Assembly: GCA_934045075.1 (NCBI GenBank)
Contig: OW203727.1
Location: 20,481,811 to 20,545,810 of the forward strand
DNA from: Yponomeuta sedellus
Lineage: Eukaryota > Arthropoda > Insecta > Lepidoptera > Yponomeutidae
DNA length: 64,000 bases
Direction of reading: 5' to 3'
Every line of letters starts with the position of its first letter. Within the stretch, counting starts at the first letter, position 1. Of this stretch, positions 52,798 to 63,702 are shown piece after piece. Under the pieces are notes generated by a model that worked only from the letters and a program-made list of their open reading frames with translations, searched no databases and was not told the DNA's origin. Position numbers and translations under genes: made by a program.

Positions 52798-52982
52798 ACT
52801 AGCTGACCCATCAAACTTGGTACCGCCTAACAGTCGATTCTTTAATATTTTTTATTTTTCTTTCCCTAAGAACTATCTTCGTACGTGAAGAAAAATTCTA
52901 AAAAAAAGAATTAGTGAAATCGGTTCAGCTGCTCTCGAGATTGGCGCTTACCAACACATTTAGCGATTTATTTTTATATTAT
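52798..52982 (+). mobile_element. Helitron-like family A, second copy in tandem
   Basis: ACTAGCTGACCCATCAAACT to GCGATTTATTTTTATATTAT, joined directly end to start with the previous copy. Confidence 0.65.
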
Positions 52983-53009
52983 GAACGTCAAAGCTGTTAG
53001 TTTCACAAT

Positions 53010-53400
53010 TAACAGATTATCGATATCAAACCTTGCATATCCCCACTGCTGGGGCACGGGTCTCTTCCTGCATCGCAGGAAAGTTAGGCCATACTCCACC
53101 ACGGGGGCCAAGTCCGGGTTGGCGGAGGATTGTAAGAAAGTGGCGGGCCTTACTGTCAGAAGTTATCAAGCCGCCCATAAGGCCTCTGACATGACTTAAC
53201 GACTGCCATTACATGACAGCCGGCACCAACGGCTTAACGTGTCTTGCGAAGCTCGGAAGCGCTCGGAAAAAATGCCACTAGCGGTAGTCACGGGACGGTC
53301 ACCCCCATCTTGAACCCGACCGCGCCTGTTGTTGCTTAACTCAAGTGATTGATTCCAATCACTCGGTTCGGCTAGGCCACGAGCGCTTCTAACAGATTAT
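53010..53400 (-). mobile_element. 5S-derived SINE, full length, 11-bp target duplication
   Basis: 53024-53387 reversed: head GAGCGC at 53381-53386, 5S-like core near 53290-53345, tail ATCAAACCTTGCATATCC at the left. TAACAGATTAT occurs at 53010-53020 and 53390-53400. Confidence 0.87.
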
Positions 53401-53494
53401 GTAGAGAAGAAACTAACAAAGAAATTCCATATTATTTTTTTTCTTTTCGACTAATCGAAGGTTAACCTATGAACTTAATTATAAGAACGTTTAA

Positions 53495-53710
53495 TCTTAT
53501 CTGTGGTTACTTCTTTTCCTTGCAAAATCTCCAGCACAGGCTATTTTAAGCATCTTAGAAGTGTTTTAAGGAATTGTGTTTTCATTCCAAAACAACCTTA
53601 GAGGCGTTTTGTTTAATCTATGGTTACTTCATTTGCTTGTGAAATCTCCACCACAGACTACTTTAATGAGAGTTATTGGAGTTCTTTTTAGGAACCGTTT
53701 TTTCATAAAT
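53495..53710. mobile_element. MITE-related duplicated segment
   Basis: Two similar blocks (GTTTAATCTTATCTGTGGTT and GTTTAATCTATGGTTACTTC, each followed by AAATCTCCA and CACAGRCTA) match the interior of the MITE at 8709-9092. Confidence 0.5.
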
Positions 53711-53930
53711 AACTAGCTGTGCGCCGCGGTTTATCGATTTTCTCATGGAAATAAGATATTTTCCTGCAGTAAAAAGTAGCCTATGTGTTAATCAAGGTTG
53801 TCAGCTAACTTCATACCAAATTTAATTAAAATCGCTTCATCCGTTTAGACGTGAAGAAGTAACAAACATACACACTCACATACTTTCGCCTTTATAATAT
53901 TAGTGCGAAGTGCGATGCGATGTGATGTGG
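53711..53930 (+). mobile_element. Helitron-like repeat, family B
   Basis: AACTAGCTGTGCGCCGCGGT, ATCGATTTTCTCATGGAAAT, AACAAACATACACACTCACA and TTTCGCCTTTATAATATTAG. Confidence 0.6.
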
Positions 53931-54171
53931 TTTGATAGTGTGATGATTAAGACCGTTGCTCCTTGTTTCATTAAAGAACAGGCCCTGGAGGCCCTACACA
54001 TACGGCCTGATAGATGAAGACATAATTTCCAAAAACGTTCACTAAAATAGTCTTTGGGCAAGATTTAGGATTTAGTAAAAGCTTGATCACACTTCGACGT
54101 CTCCGTAAGACGAAAACGACTCTATGCGACTATAAAGCCGCTTTGGGTTGCTAAATAGCGCCACTAATTGA

Positions 54172-55164
54172 ATAATAGCATTTTAAAAACCTATTTAGAG
54201 GCTAAAAATTTCACCCATGCCGGGATTCGAACCCGCAACCTCTGGCTATCCGTACCAGCGCTCTGCCAATTGAGCCAATGGGCGACTCACGGCATCAGTG
54301 AAATTTCGAACCTCTTTACAATATTCTCTGTATTACGTACAGGCAGCGACATCTGACTTAAGCAAATTGCATTACTTACAGCCCCGACCACCTACTTTGC
54401 AGTTAGGTTTAACATCGGAACGATATCACTGTACCCACATGATTACACTATTTTTATTTTTAATGCACTAACCCGTGCTAAGGAACAAATTTAAAAACCT
54501 ATTTAGAGGCTAAAAATTTCACCCATGCCGGGATTCGAACCCGCAACCTCTGGCTATCCGTACCAGCGCTCTGCCAATTGAGCCAATGGGCGACTCACGG
54601 CATCAGTGAAATTTCGAACCTCTTTACAATATTCTCTGTATTACGTACAGGCAGCGACATCTGACTTAAGCAAATTGCATTACTTACAGCCCCGACCACC
54701 TACTTTGCAGTTAGGTTTAACATCGGAACGATATCACTGTACCCACATGTACCCGGCATGGGTGAAACTTTTAGCCTCTAAATAGGTTTTTAAATTTGTT
54801 CCTTAGCACGGGTTAGTGCATTAAAAATAAAAATAGTGTAATCATGTGGGTACAGTGATATCGTTCCGATGTTAAACCTAACTGCAAAGTAGGTGGTCGG
54901 GGCTGTAAGTAATGCAATTTGCTTAAGTCAGATGTCGCTGCCTGTACGTAATACAGAGAATATTGTAAAGAGGTTCGAAATTTCACTGATGCCGTGAGTC
55001 GCCCATTGGCTCAATTGGCAGAGCGCTGGTACGGATAGCCAGAGGTTGCGGGTTCGAATCCCGGCATGGGTGAAATTTTTAGCCTCTAAATAGGTTTTTA
55101 AATTTGTTCCTTAGCACGGGTTAGTGCATTAAAAATAAAAATAGTGTAATTATAATAGCATTTT
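54172..55164. mobile_element. Inverted tRNA-like array (308-bp units), 13-bp target duplication
   Basis: 54185-55151 holds two units in minus orientation (tRNA-like segments 54212-54284 and 54520-54592, exactly 308 bp apart), then a switch near 54750, then about 1.3 units in plus orientation (tRNA-like segment 55000-55072). ATAATAGCATTTT flanks the whole at 54172-54184 and 55152-55164, so it inserted as one piece. The outer ends are the unit's 3' flank on both sides: left starting internally at AAAAACCTATTTAG, right with the longer end AAAATAAAAATAGTGTAAT. Confidence 0.85.
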
Positions 55165-55191
55165 CAATAAATTATGGGAACCTAACATGTA

Positions 55192-55277
55192 ATAAGATAA
55201 GATAAAAATATTCTTTATTGTACACCAGAGCACATATTATAAAACATGTAAAGATACAAAGTACAATTGGCGGCCTC
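55192..55277 (-). mobile_element. LINE 3' end, CR1-like
   Basis: Reversed AATAAGATAAGATAAAAATA tail, TTCTTTATTGTACACCAG, and GGCGGCCTC, as at 8466. Confidence 0.55.
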
Positions 55278-56125
55278 ATTCTTCTTTGGTCCTTTAACTC
55301 CTAGCGGAGCATAGGGCCTCAACCACAGATTTCCACTTCTGACGGTGGTCCGCGGCAGCCTCCGATTCAGGCCAGCTAGTGCCGATCGATTTGGCCTCTT
55401 GGTCTATTGATCTTTTCCAGGTGGTCCTTGGCCGCCCCCTCTTTCGGCTGCCCAATGGGGTATACGTAAATGCTTGTCTGGTCATGCATCTCCTGTCGCG
55501 GCGTAGTGTATGTCCTATCCAGCGCCATTTCCTATCCAGGATTTCTAGGTGGACTGGTATCTGATTGGAACACTTCCAGAGGTCCTGGTTCCGTATTCTT
55601 TGTGGCCAGAATATCCCCAGTATCTGTCTGAGACATTTGTTAATAAATACCTGGAGCCTGTGTGAGATATCTGAGCGCACGAACCAGGACTCGCAACCGT
55701 ACAAGAGAACTGGTTTTACGTTGGAGTTGAAGACTCGTATCTTCGAACAACGCGAAAGCTGCCCTGATCCCCAAAAGTTTTTGAGTTGGGCAAATACACC
55801 TCTAGCCTTATTAATTCTTGCCTCTACATCAATCTCGGTTCCGCCGTGCTCGTCAACCAAGCTTCCTAAGTAGCAGAACTTATCAACTAGTTCCACATCT
55901 TTGTCGCTTAACCTGGTGGGCGTCGTGTCAGACGAGTTGATGCGCATTTCTTTGGTTTTCCGCACGTTAACACGGAGACCATACTTGGCAGATTGTGTTT
56001 CGAGGGCATTTGCTTTGAGCTGCAAGTCATTCTGCTTTGTGGAGAGAAAACATAGATCGTCAGCGTAGTCTATGTCCTCAAGGTCCTTGTCAATTGACCA
56101 GGGCAGACCTCTTCGCGTGCAATCG
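55278..56125 (-). pseudogene. RTE/BovB-type LINE ORF2, 3' part
   Basis: An open frame on the minus strand ending at 55294. Upstream of the Met at 56025 it continues to about 56125 as DCTRRGLPWSIDKDLEDIDY then ADDLCFLSTKQNDL. It therefore includes the catalytic YADD box and the end of the reverse transcriptase: LRVNVRKTKEMRIN, KFCYLGSLVDEHG, VLLYGCESW. The C-terminal KWRWIGHTLRR, RGRPRTTWKRS block matches other RTE fragments. The endonuclease and N-terminal RT are missing; at 56126 it abuts an unrelated CR1-like tail. The frame is intact, so truncation is recent. Confidence 0.85.
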
Positions 56126-56170
56126 ACGGCCTTATTGCTAAAAGCAATTTCTTCCAGACAACCTTACGAC
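56126..56170 (-). mobile_element. CR1-like LINE 3' UTR fragment
   Basis: CGGCCTTATTGCTAAAAGCA and ATTTCTTCCAGACAACCTTA, as at 6361 and 15480. Confidence 0.6.
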
Positions 56171-56192
56171 GCAAAGTTGCTGAAGGAAATAA

Positions 56193-56430
56193 GACATACA
56201 TACATACATACATACATACATACATACATACATACATACATACATACATACATACATACATACATACATACATACATACATACATACATACATACATACA
56301 TACATACATACATACATACATCCATACATACATACATACATACATACATACATACATACATACATACATACATACATACATACATACATACATACATACA
56401 TACATACATACATACATACATACATACATA
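56193..56430. repeat. (ACAT)n microsatellite, about 59 copies
   Basis: About 238 bp of ACAT repeats with one visible interruption (ATCC) at about 56320-56324. It gives long but meaningless frames on both strands. It probably grew from the tail of the LINE end at 56431. Confidence 0.97.
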
Positions 56431-56490
56431 ACCTCACGCTTGTATCCCAGAGGGGTAGGTAGAGACCAGGGGACTGCCACTTGGCACTTT
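56431..56490 (-). mobile_element. LINE 3' end next to microsatellite
   Basis: ACCTCACGCTTGTATCCCAG and GGGTAGGTAGAGACCAGGG, then GGGACTGCCACTTGG; a reversed LINE 3' terminus related to 17530. The (TACA)n tract lies at its tail. Confidence 0.55.
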
Positions 56491-56492
56491 TT

Positions 56493-56630
56493 TTATAATA
56501 ATTTTTTTGCTAAAAAGTAACCATCAAAAATCTTAGCTTATTTGACTATTTTTAGAACCTAGAATCAACAAACTAGGACTTTAATAAATTTCCGCTCAAA
56601 ACGGCCGTTTTAGCGAAAATCCTGTAGAAT
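56493..56630. mobile_element. Palindromic MITE, partial copy
   Basis: AGTAACCATCAAAAATCTTA, GACTATTTTTAGAACC, CTAGGACTTTAATAAATTTC, AAAACGGCCGTTTTAGCG: the left half and centre of the MITE at 29899-30252. Confidence 0.65.
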
Positions 56631-56900
56631 AATCGCGTATGTTAACCTTTGTATCTTTACCCATTGATTGCGGTCCGGAATGTTTAATCACGACTTCATT
56701 CACGAGACCATGAATAGGTCCCTGGACCGCAATAATTTAGCCGAAAGTTAGTCCGGCGTTTTGTTGCTTTATTACTTTTAGGCTGGAGTTTTTTGGCTCA
56801 TAAAAATGTATAAAAGGGAGGCTACATACTCGTACATAGCCCGTGGTGGGGTACAGTCACGGCAACATTAAAAAAAAATAAAAAATCTATCTACCCACAT

Positions 56901-58190
56901 ACATAGGCAGCTACTTATGTATGCGGAATCTGGGATTCCAACAATTTTAAACGCAATTTCTGACCTCCATGGTCAAATTCGTTCTTTTTTTAAATACCGG
57001 CCGCTAATATTTTTCTCTTAAATACGTTAGTGTTTTGTTTTTGTTGGGTTTAAAATGTCCTAGCGCTGAAAATATGGAACTCACTCGTGAAAATATTCGT
57101 GCTATGATTTATTAAGATTTTCGACGTGGCTTAACGCAACAACAGTGCGTAGATCAATTAACTTCGACTTTTGGTGGTGAAGCTCCATCAAAAACGACTG
57201 TGTATCACTGGTTTAGTGAGTTTAATCGCGGGCGCAGTAAGCTCACGGACGAAGTTAAAGAAGGTCGCCTCGAAATCGGTGGTTGTGCCACAAAATATTG
57301 AAGCTGTGCGAAAACTAATAATGCAAGTCCGCCATGTTACATATCGATAGAGATAGAGGCTATTCTGGGCATATGTATGACGAGCATTCACAGGATATTA
57401 CATGAACATTTGTCTGTAAAAAAAATTTGTTCGCGTTGGATCCCGCACAACTTAAATCAGGATCAAAAAGATGCTCGCGTCGAATGGTGCAAGACAACTT
57501 TTAAAAAAATCAACGGAGGCGACTCAAAATCTGTTTATAATATCTACACAGGTGACGAATCCTGGATCTACGCGTACGATCCCGAAACTAAACAACAATC
57601 GACAGTTTGGATGTTTCAACCGAACCCTACGAAAGTGGCTCGTGCAAAAAGCACTGTAAAGCAAATGGTGGCCTGCTTTTTTGGTATTAATGGCCATGTG
57701 GCTACAATACCACTGGAGAATCGCAGAACGGTTAATTCGGAGTGGTACACGACCATTTGTTTGCCGGAAGTATTTGAAGAAATACGCCAAAACAACCAGC
57801 GACGCAGAATCATACTTCACCATGACTATGCTAGCTGTCGTACATCTCAGGAAACAACTACATTTTTGGATGGTCAAAAAATAGAATTGATAGGTCATCC
57901 ACCGTACAGCCCTGATTTGGCTCCCAATGATTTCTATTTATTCCCAAATGTAAATAATAAATTACGTGGTCAACGATTTTCGACCCGTGAAGATGCCGTA
58001 GATGCGTTCAAACAGCACGTTTTGGAGATACCTCAATCAGAGTGGAAAAAGTGTTTTACAAATTGGTTTCATCGAATGCAAAAGTGCATCGATCATAGTG
58101 GAGAATACTTTGAAAAACAATAAAAGCATATTTAGCCATATACATTTGTTTATTTTTTCTATTCCGCATACATAAGTAGCAGCCCTCGTA
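56901..58190 (+). mobile_element. mariner transposon, inactive
   Basis: Terminal inverted repeats CTACTTATGTATGCGGAAT (about 56911-56929) and ATTCCGCATACATAAGTAG (about 58161-58179) enclose a decayed transposase. The right end runs on to GCAGCCCTCG before TA at 58189-58190. About 1.29 kb, the usual mariner size. Confidence 0.88.
57074..58123 (+). pseudogene. mariner transposase (D,D34D), broken N-terminus
   Basis: The N-terminal helix-turn-helix part reads MELTRENIRAMIY, stop, DFRRGLTQQQCVDQLTSTFG, then TVYHWFSEFNRGRSKL, with an in-frame TAA near 57112, a frameshift near 57270 and extra bases near 57345-57355. From 57377 the frame is open for 248 codons. It contains the catalytic D60 (YTGDESW), D150 (LHHDYASC) and D185 (YSPDLAPND) of that frame, 34 residues between the last two. 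HHDNAS is expected; here N is Y. It cannot make a full enzyme. Confidence 0.9.
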
Positions 58191-59568
58191 TGTGGCTGAG
58201 AGAGAACTTGATTGAACATTTGTGATAGGTGTCTATGAATTATAATAATATCGAACGTAAGCTTTGTATTCTTTACTGACCTAAAAAAAAGTAAATTGTT
58301 GTCAATTTACTAATTTAATTTGATTGATAGGAAAATAAGGAATGACACAGGAAAGTACAGGAAACTTCGAGGATGAAGTACTATTTCTGTACCTAGTACG
58401 AACCTAGTATGTACAGGTACCTAAGCAATATTAGATTTATAGATACAATGTTTATAGTCTAAAACAACAGTCTTTTCCATAACGGACAAATATCTGCCGA
58501 ACGGACAAATTCACCGATCTGCACAGAAAACACATTAAGTTACTACTGTCCGGTCATTACCTTTTAAATGTTTAAACAGCTAGCTTACCGAAAAGAACTC
58601 TCCACAAAGGAAAAATAATGTTCTAAAGCGGCATCCGAATTCGAATTTCGAATGGCATTTCAAATTCAACGACCGCGCGGGACGCCGCCCGGCGACCGTT
58701 CAGAAATAGAGTGGGCAATAAATAAGAGGAGCCCCACTTTCTAAAGGTCGCATCTTGAACAGACAGTTTAGCCAAATACAGTTGTCCAAAAAATCAAGGA
58801 ACCGGAAGTGAAACTGTATTAATGTTATTATCGAAAATTAAGACCATTTATTACCTTTAATCAAGCATAATACATCTTTTTAATGAAATGACTGTAGCTT
58901 TTATTTTTGTAACACTTTTAAGTGGAAGAAATTAACTAACACAGACAAAAAGTCTGAGCAAAACCTTACACTTTAATATGTACACTTTTATGTAACACCT
59001 GGAACGCACCGATCTATATTTCCAGACTAACCTTTAGTCCGCGACTTCGTTTTCTCTACTGTAGCTTTATACTCGCAAATTAGTATCTAGTTTTGCTACC
59101 GAGCGATTCGATTTTAACGCCCCCGTGTAGTCTTTCGGCACTTTTCCTGCTACAAAGTTAATTTGAGTTTAATTCCCAGCAGAAAATTTCAATAAAAATC
59201 GGGATAACTTTGCGATAAATACGTAAGATAAATTTTATTGCGGCATAAATTTTATTACGTACATTTGTACAAGTGCCTTCAGTCTGGGTGTATTTTCATG
59301 ATTGTGAGCTGGCTAGCTTGAGACCAGCCCCCTTATTATGTAACTGCCCACTGTGTTGGATTGCCCATCTTAACATTTTTTGCAGTATTAAATTTAATTA
59401 CCAATGTTAATTGTTGTACTGGTTGGTTTTCCTAATAAAGAAAATAAAATAAAATAAAATATGTATGCATTTGACAATCGACGTCACTAAACCCAGTGGA
59501 AACTTATATAATAGAAGGCGCTGGTCAAGTGATTGTGTCGTGGAAGTTATTATTATTATTAAAATTTG
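58191..59568. other. No gene seen
   Basis: Intronic sequence with a small GC-rich spot near 58668-58702 (CCGCGCGGGACGCCGCCCGG). (AAAAT)n at 59440-59460. Confidence 0.4.
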
Positions 59569-59705
59569 TGAGGAAACCTGAGTGTCTGAGGTGTACAAAA
59601 CTACCTTATCGCTTGAAATGGCCAAGCGTAGTAATTAAGCCCATACTCTCTTTCTCCGCGAGAAGGCCTGTGCCCTTCAGTGGGACGTATTTACGCTACA
59701 TAAAA
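59569..59705 (+). mobile_element. Lepidopteran SINE, 3' half
   Basis: GAGGAAACCTGAGTGTCTGA, CGCTTGAAATGGCCAAGCGT, then AGAAGGCCTGTGCCCTTCAG and TGGGACGT. Confidence 0.65.
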
Positions 59706-60157
59706 AAATTTGGTTGTGCAATAAATTACACTCTATACTTGTGTGCATTAAAGATTTCTTAAAGGCAGATAGATATCTAGTAGATAAAGTGTATAGAAAC
59801 CCACGAAGCGACCTATATTTCTAAACCTGACTTCAGAACAAGCCATCGGGCTTGGCGGGGGCGGTTTAAAGTTTTATAGGTCGGCCGGGGGTGGGACTTT
59901 CTATTCCGAGTTGTGAACTTTTGACCCTAGACAATAGAACGCGACAAGTTTTCCGAATCGGAACGGAATATCAGACAGAGCGGATTGTCTATTTCAGAAT
60001 GGCTGACCTTATAGACTAAATTCTGAAACGTGACCTAATTCAAGACCTGTCTGTGTTTTGGAGGATTTAGAGAAAGCTATTTCCAAACGGGGCCTTTTAA
60101 GTAGAGCAATAGAATTTGGTACAGTTTAATCCCAAACAGTGTTGCAGTACCTTACGT

Positions 60158-60275
60158 ATGTACTGGGGTAGATATACTATATTATGTATATATATATACC
60201 CCAGTAGATAACCTTGTGAATAAACGCACTAACTTAGTTCCTATTTACCGTTCGCCACAGAGTAAACAAGCATAT
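60158..60275. repeat. Palindrome and first copy of a local direct repeat
   Basis: TACTGGGGTAGATATACTAT with TATATATATACCCCAGTA is a 46-bp palindrome (about 60159-60204). The following GATAACCTTGTGAATAAACG ... CCACAGAGTAAACAAGCATA is repeated at 60670-60750. Confidence 0.65.
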
Positions 60276-60423
60276 TGTCGTCGATATAATATTTTATCGA
60301 TGATATTGTGAGCACTTCGTTTTGATCATTTGGAAAACTTTGGGGAAAAATAACCGTAACTGGTGATGGCTACGGCGAACACTTGGTTGCTGCTAACACC
60401 TCCAGAATACAGCGGTTTATGCT

Positions 60424-60557
60424 GCCATGAGAACCTAAGTGTCTGATATGTTCAAATACCTCGGCGCTTGAAATTTTCAATCCGCGGTGGGCAAGCGTGG
60501 AAATTTCGTCTATACACTCTCTCTGGGAGACGGCCTGTGCCCTGCAGTGGGACTATT
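60424..60557 (+). mobile_element. Lepidopteran SINE, 3' half
   Basis: CATGAGAACCTAAGTGTCTG, CGGCGCTTGAAATTTTCAAT, CCGCGGTGGGCAAGCGTGG, CGGCCTGTGCCCTGCAGTGG. Confidence 0.65.
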
Positions 60558-60635
60558 ATAAGCTACAGAAAAAAGCATGAAAAAGAAAAAGCCGCCAAGT
60601 GAGGATTAGCTGCGTTTTATTTAATGGACGGCAGT

Positions 60636-60755
60636 ATGTACTGGGGTATACATACACTTGAAATGTAGCTAGATAACCTTGTGAATAAACCGACTAGACC
60701 AACTTAGCAGTGCCCCTATTACCGTCCACCACAGAGTAAATAAGCATAAATATGA
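60636..60755 (+). repeat. Second copy of the local direct repeat
   Basis: TATGTACTGGGGTATACATA, GATAACCTTGTGAATAAACC, ACCGTCCACCACAGAGTAAA; about 480 bp after the first, with differences. Confidence 0.6.
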
Positions 60756-60972
60756 ATAACGTCGTTGAGTTACCTCCGGGAAAACGAAGGGGAAGTAGTC
60801 ACGCAATCGCGTGGATCGCGTTGTATAGTTCCGTATATCAAAAGGAGAAAACGGAACACGTAAAAGTAAGAAGAAATGTTGTCTGTCCATCTGTCTTTCA
60901 AGACCATTTTTAAAATAGAAACATTAGAGCTGTACGATGAGATAAGATTATTAATGCAGCCTATATACGCCC

Positions 60973-61263
60973 CCCCAGAGTCGAAGATGTTGGCACACGG
61001 ATCACAAAGTTGAAGTGGAGATGGGCGGAACACCTGATGAGACGGGATGACGGAAGGTGGACAAGGGCAGTCACGGAGTGGTGGCCAAGAACCGGTCGTC
61101 GTTCGGTGGGTAGACCACTTGCCCGTTGGAGGGATGACATTAAAAAAGCGGCCGGGGGTAAGTGGTCGAGATTGGCTAGGGACCGGGAGAGTTGGCGTGA
61201 AATGGAAGAGGCCTATACCCAGCAGTGGGCTTCATTCATGGGCTGGATAGATAGATAGATAGA
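60973..61263 (+). pseudogene. RTE LINE C-terminus with (GATA)n tail
   Basis: The plus strand encodes VEDVGTRITKLKWRWAEHLM, RRDDGRWTRAVTEWWPRTGR, VGRPLARWRDDIKKAAGGKW and EEAYTQQWASFMGWIDR, ending in GATAGATAGATAGAT. 5' truncated; open frame 61010-61258. Same family as 10262 and 7345. Confidence 0.85.
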
Positions 61264-61720
61264 TATACGCCCCACTGCAGGGCACAGGCTTTCTCTCAGA
61301 GAGCGAGGATATACTTAATCACCACGTGTGCCTACCGCGGATTGGGGATTTTAAGCGCAGAGTTATGTGAACACCTCAGACACTGCGGTTCTCACGACGT
61401 TTTCCTTCACAGTTTCCGCGTGATATTGCTACTATAAGTATAAATAAATAAAATTAAAAATATAAATATGTTTAGGTATTAATAAGAAATTGATTACAGT
61501 AATTATGATCTTTTGCGACTCCCACACTAGGCGCAGCCTACGTATGTCGTGGGTGACTGGTAGATTACGCTCTTTATAGTTAGCGCCGGTTGACAGAAAT
61601 AACTTATAACTTCACAAATGTACGTAACTAGAATACCAAGTCATTGGTGCATGCCGGGATTCAAACCCACAACCTCTCGAAGGAGAAGCCGGCGTTTTAC
61701 CGCTCCGCTACCACCGTTCT
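61264..61720 (-). mobile_element. Lepidopteran SINE, nearly complete
   Basis: Reversed: 3' end CCCACTGCAGGGCACAGGC at left, GTTCTCACGACGTTTTCCTT in the middle, and the tRNA-like head at right (minus strand CGGTGGTAGCGGAGCGGTAA, then GGTTGTGGGTTTGAATCCCG as B box). It inserted beside the RTE tail. Confidence 0.75.
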
Positions 61721-62555
61721 TAAGTCGAGATAAGATTATACAATGGGAAAGGTAAGTAAAACAAGAAGGGAAGGTAAGAAAATATAAAGCTTTTGAACAC
61801 CGCTGCGCTTATTTTAGCAGTCAGTACTATTTATTTGTCTATCTATGGGTAAGCTCTTTCTAGTGAATAAATAGAAAAACGTCTTGTACAATGTCTTTAC
61901 ACAGCTATTCTAGGGTAAATTGTATGACTGGCAAACCATTGAATTATTGAAATTATTAGAGACAAAGGCAAAGACAAAGACATTTTTTGTTTATTGCCAG
62001 ATATAAAGATATATATAGAGACAGATATTTGATAAAAATTATAGAGCTCAGCATAGTGCTGTGAGTGCAAGCGTTATAACAGCGCTGATTTTCAGCTGAG
62101 AATCCACGTTTTTATTATTATTATTATACTTCATTGCACACGAAAAACACAGAACAGGAAATAAAACTTAAGAAAATACATGTAAAAAGGCGAGCTTATC
62201 TCTGTGAAAGATATATTTCAGCAATTTTTTTAAGTTAAATGTAGGAAACGAATTAATCTTATGCGTGTAAAGTACTGACCTCCATAGCAATGAGTTCAGT
62301 GCTACACCTAAAACCTATGAAATGTCTGGTTTACTATCAAATCTAACGCAATTCTGTTTACTTATTTATTTAGTTCCAATCTCTTTGCCATGGCCAGAAG
62401 CATCGGATGTTTTACGTCCTCATTCGGAGGAGGTTTTATTGACCTTACATTTTTGATTCGCCATAAGTAATGAAATTGCGCTCGTTGAGATCCTTTCAAG
62501 GGCGACGCGCCTAGTTAGAAATTATACTCTGTATACTTTGAGCCAGATACTGCCA
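61721..62555. other. No gene seen
   Basis: AT-rich intronic sequence, no recognised features. Confidence 0.4.
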
Positions 62556-62898
62556 TATCAACCCTTGTATGTTCCCACTGCTGGGGCACGGGTCTCTTTT
62601 TGCATCGCAGGAAGGTTAGGCTATACCTACTCCACCACGGGGGCTGAGTCCGGACTGGAGCAGGATTGTAAAACTTATTGTCAGAAGTTATCAAGCCACC
62701 CATAAGGCCTCTGACATGACTTAAGGACTGCCGTTACATGACGGCCGATACCAACGGCTTAACGTGCCTTGCAATGCAGGGAAGCGCTCGGAAATATGCC
62801 ACTAGCGGTAGTCACCCATTCTGCACCTGAAACGCCTGTTGTTACTTAACCCTAGTGACTTTCTAATCACTCGGTTCCACTAGGCCACGAGTGCTTCG
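62556..62898 (-). mobile_element. 5S-derived SINE, full length, diverged
   Basis: Reversed from ATCAACCCTTGTATGTTCCC to CCACGAGTGCTTC. Flanks TTGAGCCAGATACT and TTGAGTCAGGTACT (12 of 14 identical) are probably an aged target duplication. Confidence 0.8.
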
Positions 62899-63702
62899 TT
62901 GAGTCAGGTACTTATTTCCTTTAATGTAATCGAACACAGGCTTTTATTTTTTATACGTATTAAAAATTTACGTGACACCGTCTTCAACAACGTCTTCAGT
63001 ACTGATAAATTCAACCACTAGGCATAAAGAAAAGTTCAAAATACACTATTTTCATACATAACTTCTCCTACGTTCTTGAATTACAATGAGGCGTATAAGG
63101 TTTCACAGGAAAGCGCGCGTAGAGTTGAAGCGGCAATGAATTGAAATGTACGCGTTTATGCGTTGGTCATTAGAGGTACAATGCATCCATTGCATCCATG
63201 GAACTCTATTATCTATATTATATTAATATCCAAAATCTCACTCATTTTGTTTTTGGCAAAAAATATAAATACCTACTATCAATAATATTTCTTAATGACT
63301 CCCGATGGTCATACATAGTTATACGGGTCTAATCGCGATTTTACGTAATAAATAATCGCGATCAGACCAGTTTAATATTAGATATAACCTACTTTCAAGA
63401 ACTAAAAAGTATGCATTCAAATTGGAGGTTCAGTTTTGTGTACAATAAAACTTGACTTTTGATTCATCCTCATCATGTTTTTTACAAGCCTACGCACTAC
63501 GCTTTGGGGTATAATAAATGACCGCTAATAATACCTAGTTTTTTCCCTAGCTCTGCTCATCTAAGCTGCTGAGTCATCGCAGCCAAAGTTGTCTGTATTA
63601 AGAGTCTGACTCATATCACGGCAGCAAAACAGAGGTAAAAAACAAAGCCTCTCAATTCGGACTGATAATACCTATCGTATTCCGATATCTATATATTCCG
63701 TT
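62899..63702. other. Unassigned, with an inverted repeat
   Basis: GGTCTAATCGCGATT near 63327-63341 faces AATCGCGATCAGACC near 63353-63367. Nothing else recognised. Confidence 0.45.

Noticed and set aside
56070..56480. Proteins of repeated Met-Tyr-Val-Cys or Ile-His-Thr-Tyr
   Set aside because: Artefact of the (ACAT)n microsatellite, which has no stop codon in several frames.
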